From: Terriglobales bacterium
GTDB lineage: Bacteria > Acidobacteriota > Terriglobia > Terriglobales > Acidobacteriaceae
NCBI GenBank assembly: GCA_035764005.1
Contig: DASTZZ010000039.1
Span: forward strand, 1 to 37,976
DNA: 37,976 nt
Reading direction: 5' to 3'
Position numbers and translations under genes: made by a program. The notes below the pieces were generated by a model. The model ran no database searches, was not told the origin of the DNA, and saw only the letters and a program-made list of their open reading frames with translations. Below, one piece after another: positions 32,100 through 37,976 of this stretch (positions are counted from its first letter, which is position 1; every line of letters begins with the position of its first letter).

Positions 32100-32266
32100 T
32101 CACTGTCATCCTTCGGAGCGCCTAGATGAAACGTGGATTCTCGCATCCTTGGGTTGCGCTCCGGGGGACTGCTGTTCGTCCGACCGTAAACAGCAGGTTC
32201 CCCGCGCCGCAACCAAAGCCTGGAAATTCATGCTGTATCGCGGCGGCGCGAGGAATGACAGTGTCA
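32100..32266. repeat. TGTCAT-bounded intergenic element
   Basis: The left end TCACTGTCATCC (32100-32111) and the right end GGAATGACAGTG (about 32252-32263) are near-perfect reverse complements, closing an element of about 165 bp. The inside is GC-rich and carries no gene. The ends match the TGTCATTCC motif seen at 27870, so this looks like a non-autonomous dispersed repeat. The rest of the dnaG-kinase gap (32267-32509) holds no supported gene; an in-frame extension of the kinase from 32351 precedes the better start. Confidence 0.7.
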
Positions 32267-32509
32267 AAGGGATTGCTTTTTCTAAGATCTTGAGCGCGTC
32301 GTCTCACTCTGAACTGCCACCTACATTTCGGCGGTTCATGCTTTCCACAATTGCGCTCACCCTTGGAAGCTACAAACAACTTGCTGCGAACCCTCTCTCT
32401 GGGACGAATGCCGATTTTTAAGGGACGACTTGTAGATGCTCATCTGCACCGAGCCAAGCCCACGCTTAAGATGACTAAGCTGCCGGTTGGGCCGTCCAAT
32501 GGAGATACC

Positions 32510-33721
32510 ATGAGCGAAACAGCTGCGAGCGCATCGCGCACTTCCCTCGCCAATGATAAGTCAAAGGCGCAGGCCAAATCGCCGAGGCACGGTGTTTTCG
32601 TTTTTCCTGTCGCCTACCTGTTCGGCATCATGACCACCTTTGGATTGGGCATGGGCTGGCAGGCCTACCAGGTGCTCAAGCAATGGAACAAGCCTCGAAA
32701 CTACTTCAGCATGGAGGCAGCTAATCAGCTCATCGACTGCTACGTCTGGTGCCTGGTTGCAATCGGCATCTGGCAGTTGATGCGGGTCTTTTCGCTTCAG
32801 GGTTCGAAATGGAAGCGTGACCTGGCTGCACACATTGCGATCGCGGCTGTAAACGCTCCGGTAGCTACATTTGCTTACATCGGCGGCGTGGCCATCACGC
32901 GCCTGGGCATTCAGGACATGAGCATTCAAAGCCGTCTGAGGCTGAATCTCCGGGCTGAGTTCATTCCCAATATGGTGGAGTACTTCACCATATTGGCTCT
33001 GCTGGCTTCTATCGAGTACTACCGCAACTACCGCCGCGGACAGCAGGAGACTTTCCGGCTGCAGCACGCGTTGATGGAATCCAAGCTGCAGACTTTGCGC
33101 GCACAGTTGAATCCACACTTCCTGTTCAACGCCATGAACTCGGTATCGTGCCTGCTCCACCGCGATCCCGGAGCGGCCGACCAGATGCTCTCTCGCATCG
33201 CCAATCTGCTTCGCCTGACTCTCGCTCGCGATGACAGCCGCGAAATCGGCCTGCTCGAAGAAGTCGAGCTTGCCGAGGAGTATCTCGAAATCCAACGCAT
33301 CCGCTTCGGCTCAAGGTTGAAGCTGGAAATCGATATCGCTGATGACACCCTCGAAGCTCGCGTGCCGAACATGCTCCTGCAGCCGCTGGTCGAAAACGCG
33401 TGCGTGCATGGAGTGGCACGCACACGTGGAGACTGCCGGCTGGAAATCTCAACGCGCGTGGATGGGTCCGATCTGGTGATCAGTATCTACAACGATGGCC
33501 CACCGGTCCGGCCGGATTGGAAGACGCGTAGTGGCATCGGCCTGCGCAACACAGTTGAGCGCCTCGCCCTTCTCTACGGTGAGCGCGCATCGCTTGAACT
33601 CACCAGCTTTGGCCAGGGCGCCCGGCTGCGAGTGCGTCTCCCACTCACGCCACAGGCAGGCCCGCAAAAGCTCTTCGATCAGTTAGCGACATCAGCCCCG
33701 GCGCAACCCGCGGTTATGTAG
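32510..33721 (+). CDS. LytS/YehU-type sensor histidine kinase
   Basis: A 403-residue inner-membrane sensor kinase of the His_kinase (PF06580) group, which pairs with LytTR regulators. Start 32510 is supported by GGAG at 32501-32504, 5 nt before the ATG. Four membrane segments are predicted at about residues 29-49, 78-95, 106-128 and 155-172, with little periplasmic sequence, so the signal is probably sensed in the membrane. A charged helix (YYRNYRRGQQETFRLQHALME) leads to the H-box LNPHFLFNAMNS with His203. The ATPase domain has the N-box PLVENACVHGV and the G-box SGIGLRNTVERL. The nearest LytTR regulator is at 27045-27821, 4.7 kb away on the same strand. A pair split by unrelated genes is unusual; they may not be partners. 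Confidence 0.92.
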   Translation: MSETAASASRTSLANDKSKAQAKSPRHGVFVFPVAYLFGIMTTFGLGMGWQAYQVLKQWNKPRNYFSMEAANQLIDCYVWCLVAIGIWQLMRVFSLQGSKWKRDLAAHIAIAAVNAPVATFAYIGGVAITRLGIQDMSIQSRLRLNLRAEFIPNMVEYFTILALLASIEYYRNYRRGQQETFRLQHALMESKLQTLRAQLNPHFLFNAMNSVSCLLHRDPGAADQMLSRIANLLRLTLARDDSREIGLLEEVELAEEYLEIQRIRFGSRLKLEIDIADDTLEARVPNMLLQPLVENACVHGVARTRGDCRLEISTRVDGSDLVISIYNDGPPVRPDWKTRSGIGLRNTVERLALLYGERASLELTSFGQGARLRVRLPLTPQAGPQKLFDQLATSAPAQPAVM

Positions 33722-33909
33722 GCGCACTGAATGGGTTTTGTTTCAATCCCTCGAACTCAAACTTGTGTTGAGCGTGGAACAGCACGGGACGAAGACGTAT
33801 TTTTCGGACATAGCTGTTTACACGGCAGATATCACTCGAGAACGACTACTAATCACAGAGTAACTATCGACCTGCTGCGGAGCCCGTCATTCAGGCGAGG
33901 GCTCCCGCA

Positions 33910-34911
33910 ATGCGTTGCGCCGTATGTTTCGCGATTCTGCTGCTGTTCGTCTCGACTCTTTCGTTCGGTTCTAAATCGGAACCTCGAGTCTGCCACGTGC
34001 AGGTAAACATCTCCAGCGGTTCTCTTCCTGCGAACATGAAACTGCAGGTATTTGCCGGCGAGCGGCGGCTTTCAGAGATGAAGGTCCCCTTTGACGGCAA
34101 TGTGTTTTTGCCTCCCCTTGCGCCCGGAGATTACCGCGTGCAAACCGGCGAAGGAACTAACTTCGTAACCTCCGGCCCGCTGCACGTTCCCGAATCGGGA
34201 GCATGTGAACTGCGCGTAAGCATCCTTGGGCATGCCGATGCGAAAAACCAGTTAGTCGAGGACGACCTCGATGTCGAGGACCTCCGCGTCCCGCGAAAGG
34301 CGCGCGAACGGTTCGAAAAAGGCTTTGCCGCGCTTCAACATGGCGACCTGGAAGAGGCAGAAAAGGACTTTGTAGAAGTAACCAGGCTCGACCCCAAGCT
34401 GTCGCGTGCCTACAACGTTCTGGGAGTGATCTCCGATCAGCAAAAGAACCGCTCTGCCGCACGGCAGTATTTTGAAAAGGCCGTCGAATTGAACCCGCGC
34501 AGCAAGGCAGCGCTCATGAATCTGGCGAAGCTTTGCATGCTGGAGAAGCAGTACGATGCCGCGATCAGTCTCCTCGAGCGATTTCGCGCGGGCTCACGCG
34601 ATCACGCCGATGTCTACGGAATGGAAGCCGATGCTTATTTAAAACTAGGCCGATATGAGGACGCCATCCGCGCGGCCCAGTCAGCACATCGCCTCAACCA
34701 TCAGAATTGGGATACCGTGCATTTAATAGCAGCCTCAGCCTATGAGGCACTGCATCAGCCGCAAATGGCAGCAGCTGAATACCGTCTTTATATTGACGAA
34801 AGCTCCAATCCGGAAATGCGGGCGGTAGCGTTTCAGAAGCTAAGCGATCTGGACGGAGTAGCGCAGCAGAGCCAGACCGGAGTGCCCATGAATTCACTCC
34901 TGACTCGCTGA
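33910..34911 (+). CDS. Secreted TPR-repeat protein
   Basis: A 333-residue exported protein with tetratricopeptide repeats. A signal peptide is seen at residues 1-20 (MRCAVCFAILLLFVSTLSFG). Residues about 25-110 look like a beta-rich domain (VCHVQVNISSGSLPANMKLQ, FDGNVFLPPLAPGDYRVQT), resembling carboxypeptidase-regulatory-like folds. From about residue 135, TPR helices follow: ERFEKGFAALQHGDLEEAEKDF, SRAYNVLGVISDQQKNRSAARQYF, SKAALMNLAKLCMLEKQYDAAISLLERF and ADVYGMEADAYLKLGRYEDAIRAA. TPRs mediate protein contacts, so it is probably a periplasmic assembly factor. Its partner is unknown. Proteins of this layout are common in Acidobacteria. It lies 188 bp after the kinase gene. Confidence 0.88.
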   Translation: MRCAVCFAILLLFVSTLSFGSKSEPRVCHVQVNISSGSLPANMKLQVFAGERRLSEMKVPFDGNVFLPPLAPGDYRVQTGEGTNFVTSGPLHVPESGACELRVSILGHADAKNQLVEDDLDVEDLRVPRKARERFEKGFAALQHGDLEEAEKDFVEVTRLDPKLSRAYNVLGVISDQQKNRSAARQYFEKAVELNPRSKAALMNLAKLCMLEKQYDAAISLLERFRAGSRDHADVYGMEADAYLKLGRYEDAIRAAQSAHRLNHQNWDTVHLIAASAYEALHQPQMAAAEYRLYIDESSNPEMRAVAFQKLSDLDGVAQQSQTGVPMNSLLTR

Positions 34912-35027
34912 GTCGCAAGCGCTTCCGGGCTTACTCTTTAGCGCAACCGTTGCGGCTCCCGAATCGGGAGTAAGGCCATCGCATCGGTGATGCAACGCCC
35001 TGCCGGCAAAGCGCGTGAATCGGTCAG
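34912..35027. other. Intergenic region with short hairpin
   Basis: CTCCCG (34956-34961) pairs with CGGGAG (34965-34970) around a 3-nt loop, 45 bp after the TPR gene. There is no T-run, so terminator function is uncertain. No gene is seen before the small frame at 35028. Confidence 0.4.
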
Positions 35028-35210
35028 TCAAGCAGCTTTCCGTGTTTTCTCCGCGGAATCGGGTTTGTGCTGCTTGATTGCCGCCACAGCCTCATTGATG
35101 AGCTTCCGAGTCTCTGCTCTGGTTGCGGTAGCTTTTTGGCGCAATGCACGGGAACGACGGCGTAACGCTTCCACTTTGTTCGTTGTGTATGGGCCGCTGT
35201 CCATGTTCAT
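35028..35210 (-). CDS. Small basic helical protein, doubtful
   Basis: A 60-codon minus-strand frame. Its composition (basic, Ala-rich, with KVEALRRRSRALRQKATATR) looks like a real helical or nucleic-acid-binding peptide rather than random sequence. There is no clear ribosome binding site and I do not recognise a family. A chance frame cannot be excluded. It points away from the converging TPR gene and lies 107 bp before the cheR end in its own direction. Confidence 0.4.
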   Translation of the reverse strand: MNMDSGPYTTNKVEALRRRSRALRQKATATRAETRKLINEAVAAIKQHKPDSAEKTRKAA

Positions 35211-35317
35211 TGGGATGATAACTCGGCTCTGCCTGGATTGCTTTCGATCTGCTTCTTTCCATCGAAGCAGCCGCGAAGCCGCCGGACCGACTTAGGCAGG
35301 GCGCAAGATTGGACAAT

Positions 35318-37267
35318 CTAGCGCGCCTTCTTCCCAGCCTTTATCGCACTCTTCTTCCCACCGTTTGCCATGTTCTTCGATTTCCCAGATTTCTGAGCAG
35401 GGCGCTGGCCAGTCGAATTGCCCCCTTCCATTCCCGGCTGCTGCGGAGCAAACATCAGCAGCAGGCTGGGTTTGCCGCCATCGCGATTCAGCTGCGTGAG
35501 ATGGACATCGAATGCCATTTTGGAACGACCGGAGTTGAGATGCTGATTGCGCAGCAGGATTGGTGAATTACGCTCGCCGATAGCCTTGCTCCGGCGCACG
35601 AGCGCGGCACGAAGATTCGTGTCGATGGGAAGCTGAGCTAATTCGAGTCCCACCACCGAGCGCGCCTCCAGATCGAATAGTTTATGGGCGGCGCTGTTCC
35701 AGAATTGCACTCGACCTTCGCTGTCGAGCACCATGACGGCCCACGGCATTCGCTCCAGCGTCTCCGCGTAGCGGCTGTTCAAACTGTCAAGTTCGCGCGT
35801 GCGGAACTCGAGCTCCTCATTCATGTTCTCGAGTTCTTCATTGAGCGACTGCAGCTCTTCGTTGGTGGTCTCCAGCTCTTCGTTGGTAGATTGCAACTCT
35901 TCGTTGGTCGTCTCTAATTCTTCATTGGTCGATTGGAGTTCCTCGTTCGTGGTTTCCAGCTCTTCGTTGGCTGATTGAAGCTCTTCGCCGGTCGCTTCGA
36001 GTTGTTCAATGGTGGTCTGAAGCTTCTCGCGATGACTCACATCGTCGGCATAAACCAGCGTGCCTACGCGCTGACCGCTCTCTCCGTTGACCGGCCGCAC
36101 GGTAATGGCCAGCATGCGATTTTCGTTGTTGATCTTGACTGGGCACTCGAACTTCATCGGCTGATCGGGATTGCGATGACTCTCTTCGACCTTCTGCACC
36201 AGTTCAGGACACTGCCTGCCCAATGCCGAATCGGCAATGTGCTGCCCGACGAGCTTGCTGCCCGAGAGGCCCCACAATTCAAGAGCAGATTTATTGTCGG
36301 AGATCAAAATGTCATTGGCATCGAGCGCGAAGACGCCCGGCTCCAAAACTTCCAGCAGAGCGCCGTAATAGAGTTTGATCTTCGCTACTTCATGGTCTTT
36401 CGTCGAACCGTCTTCCGAAGCCATGGCTCCATTGCTCCTGCCGGCGGAGAGTCGAGGAATATCTCCGCCTGGCTGCAAGTGATCTTTCCGGAAGATCCTC
36501 CACCTGGAATCGACGGGCCGGAACATCGTCGAGTTGCTCAACTTAGATTCAGATTTTCCTAAAAACAGTATGCCGCCGGGATCGAGGGCATAGTGCAGCC
36601 GGTTGAGAATATGCGTCTGCGTGATCGAATCGAAATAGATGAGCACGTTGCGGCAGACGATGATTTGTACATGCGAGATCGGCGCATCCTGCGCGAGGTC
36701 GCTGCGGCCGAAGATCAACATGCGGCGGATATCGCGATTCACGCGGGGGATCTTAACGTTGGAAAAGTATTTGTGCCGCCACTCCGGACGTACTCTACGC
36801 AGGCGCTCCGGCGCATATTCACCGCGGCGAGCGACGTTGAGCGCGTCGTCATCCACATCTGTCGCGTAGATTTTGATATCGAACTCCGAGATCCTGGGCC
36901 CGAAGTACTCGGCTATGAGGATCGCGAGCGAATAGACCTCTTCACCGGTCGAGCAGCCGGCGACCCACGCGCGAAAGCTGTCGCCCGTGCGCAGGCGCTT
37001 TAGCAAATAGGGCAGTATGTCTTCGGCGATCACATCCCACGCCGCTGGATCGCGAAAAAACTCCGTGACGTTGATGAGAATGGTGTCGAGAAGTTCATTG
37101 GTCTCGTCAAGATGCGCGCGAATGTGTTCGAGATAAGCGTCGTAGTCCCCGAGCGAGAGCTGGCCCATGCGCTTGCGGATGCGGCGCTCCAGCGTCGTCG
37201 GTTTGTAGCCTCGCAGGTCTAAATCGCGCTCTTCCGCGAGGAAGTGCAACAGCTCATCCAGCTTCAC
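35318..37267 (-). CDS. CheR-type methyltransferase with PAS domains and heptad coiled coil
   Basis: A 649-residue cytoplasmic multidomain protein. Residues about 5-265 are a CheR methyltransferase, which uses S-adenosylmethionine to methylate glutamates on chemoreceptors: N-terminal helical domain (LDLRGYKPTTLERRIRKRM), VAGCSTGEEVYSLAILI (SAM binding), IIVCRNVLIYFD, and GGILFLGKSES. A PAS domain follows (about 300-415), then a coiled coil at about 425-490 built from alternating heptads (ELQSTNE / ELETTNE, repeated about eight times), then a second PAS (about 495-610) and a Lys-rich tail (SGKSKNMANGGKKSAIKAGKK). This matches the front and middle of large CheB-CheR-PAS-kinase proteins, but the kinase is absent. 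The gene starts with GTG at 37267, 3 bp after the cheB stop, so the two are surely co-translated. Confidence 0.9.
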   Translation of the reverse strand: MKLDELLHFLAEERDLDLRGYKPTTLERRIRKRMGQLSLGDYDAYLEHIRAHLDETNELLDTILINVTEFFRDPAAWDVIAEDILPYLLKRLRTGDSFRAWVAGCSTGEEVYSLAILIAEYFGPRISEFDIKIYATDVDDDALNVARRGEYAPERLRRVRPEWRHKYFSNVKIPRVNRDIRRMLIFGRSDLAQDAPISHVQIIVCRNVLIYFDSITQTHILNRLHYALDPGGILFLGKSESKLSNSTMFRPVDSRWRIFRKDHLQPGGDIPRLSAGRSNGAMASEDGSTKDHEVAKIKLYYGALLEVLEPGVFALDANDILISDNKSALELWGLSGSKLVGQHIADSALGRQCPELVQKVEESHRNPDQPMKFECPVKINNENRMLAITVRPVNGESGQRVGTLVYADDVSHREKLQTTIEQLEATGEELQSANEELETTNEELQSTNEELETTNEELQSTNEELETTNEELQSLNEELENMNEELEFRTRELDSLNSRYAETLERMPWAVMVLDSEGRVQFWNSAAHKLFDLEARSVVGLELAQLPIDTNLRAALVRRSKAIGERNSPILLRNQHLNSGRSKMAFDVHLTQLNRDGGKPSLLLMFAPQQPGMEGGNSTGQRPAQKSGKSKNMANGGKKSAIKAGKKAR

Positions 37268-37270
37268 GAC

Positions 37271-37876
37271 TCACCCTTGAGAGCAGAGCGATGAAATCTT
37301 CGGCGCGATGAGTCGCGCCTGCATGATGAAATCCGCACAGCCGGTTTCGATTCCATGAAAGGGCATGGAAGGAAACATGGCCTCGGCGGGATCTTGCACA
37401 ATGGTCGACGCGCCCAGCTTCTTCAGGGAGCGCAGACCTTCGGAACCGTCACGACCGGCGCCGGAAAGCAGCACACCGATCGCCGCAGCCCCTCGCCCTT
37501 CGGCGACGGATTTGAATAACACGTCCACTGACGGACGCTGCATGCGTACATGCGCTGAAGAAAGCAACTGCAAACGGTCACCAGATAATACAAGGTGCAA
37601 ATCGGGAGGAGCAATATAGATCACGCCCGTGCGTATCGTTTCACCGTCCTGAGCTTGCTTCACCATCCAGCTCCCATGGCGACCGAGAATCTGCGGTAAA
37701 AACGAGCGATGCAGAGGAGCAAGATGAACCACGACCAGAATGCAGCAGTCAGGAATCAGTGGGAGCTGAGGCAGAACTTCGTGCAGGCAGTGAATGCCCC
37801 CTGCAGATGCACCAATCGCGACAATGCGGGCGACACGACTTTCCGTCCGGTCGTCGTGGACATCAAACTGCGCCAT
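37271..37876 (-). CDS. CheB-type methylesterase without receiver domain
   Basis: A 201-residue protein-glutamate methylesterase domain that hydrolyses methyl-glutamate on chemoreceptors. The start at 37876 is supported by GGAGG at about 37881-37885. Catalytic residues of the CheB triad are present: Ser in VAIGASAGG, His in VVVHLAPLH and Asp in SGAGRDGSEGL. Full-length CheB carries an N-terminal receiver domain (total about 350 residues); this one lacks it, so it is regulated some other way, possibly by its CheR-PAS partner encoded 3 bp downstream. The product is cytoplasmic. A receiver domain or fused form is not encoded upstream within the window. Confidence 0.9.
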   Translation of the reverse strand: MAQFDVHDDRTESRVARIVAIGASAGGIHCLHEVLPQLPLIPDCCILVVVHLAPLHRSFLPQILGRHGSWMVKQAQDGETIRTGVIYIAPPDLHLVLSGDRLQLLSSAHVRMQRPSVDVLFKSVAEGRGAAAIGVLLSGAGRDGSEGLRSLKKLGASTIVQDPAEAMFPSMPFHGIETGCADFIMQARLIAPKISSLCSQG

Positions 37877-37976
37877 TACGCCTCCGCCCAGCAGGGGTTG
37901 GGTCGATGGCGGCCGAACCTTTGTCGGGTACTTCTCTATTACACACCCGCGTGGGCGCAAGTTGGCGTATTTATTT
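37877..37976. other. Upstream region of the cheB-cheR operon
   Basis: The right edge of the window, upstream of cheB on the minus strand. It carries the GGAGG ribosome binding site at 37881-37885. The frame extends upstream to 37960 in frame with cheB but starts with Arg/Pro-rich sequence and lacks a ribosome binding site, so I treat it as non-coding. I could not find clear promoter boxes. Confidence 0.5.

Noticed and set aside
35811-36020. CRISPR-like or tandem repeat locus
   Set aside because: The 21-bp periodicity encodes coiled-coil heptads of CheR and is read in one continuous frame.
1-37976. rRNA, tRNA or mobile-element genes
   Set aside because: I scanned for tRNA-like cloverleaf ends, rRNA-like segments and transposase motifs by eye and found none; a tRNAscan or Rfam search would be decisive.

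Overview
The window looks like a stretch of bacterial chromosome from an acidobacterium (Acidobacteriota, probably class Terriglobia). This is an inference. It rests on the very large Oar-type TonB-dependent receptor with a carboxypeptidase-regulatory-like N-terminus, many secreted carbohydrate-active enzymes and lipoproteins, a moderately GC-rich sequence with short intergenic repeats (CACGGAG-type, TGTCATTCC-type, long imperfect palindromes), and the mixture of lysine, DNA-replication and signalling genes. I saw no rRNA, tRNA, CRISPR array, integrase, transposase or phage gene.

Region 1 (196-7960) is a polysaccharide-degradation locus. On the minus strand lie a secreted esterase, a secreted GH3 enzyme with the NagZ signature and a small lipoprotein, the last two joined by an ATGA overlap. 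Divergent from them is one 1277-residue protein that joins a GH67 alpha-glucuronidase, a jelly-roll-like carbohydrate-binding segment and a CE15-type glucuronoyl esterase. This fusion is the most striking object in the window: both catalytic halves act on the same (4-O-methyl)glucuronic acid branch of glucuronoxylan and its esters to lignin.

Region 2 (8053-13774) has an uncharacterised protein, an APC-family permease, a low-complexity surface protein ending in an LPXTG-like tail, a Tat-exported metallophosphoesterase, a 194-bp palindromic element, and a pair of c-type haem proteins.

Region 3 (13818-17870) holds two lysine/diaminopimelate genes (dapA and dapD) with a glycosyltransferase/PIG-L deacetylase pair between them on the other strand. 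A GATGAGAT-rich repeat patch lies between the converging dapA and glycosyltransferase genes.

Region 4 (18231-26619) is envelope-related: an orphan periplasmic ligand-binding protein, a lipoprotein whose Shine-Dalgarno sequence is buried in a predicted leader hairpin, a GH99-like lipoprotein, a small CPXCG-type cysteine protein, and the Oar-like receptor with a clear intrinsic terminator.

Region 5 (27045-34911) mixes signalling and housekeeping: a LytTR response regulator, tsaE and nnr (overlapping by 4 bp), dnaG (carrying a 4 x 8-bp tandem repeat inside the coding region), a LytS/YehU-type histidine kinase that may partner the LytTR regulator, and a TPR protein.

Region 6 (35028-37876) ends with a possible small ORF and a cheB-cheR pair. 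Its CheR carries PAS domains and a heptad-repeat coiled coil, resembling a split version of the large CheB-CheR-PAS proteins.
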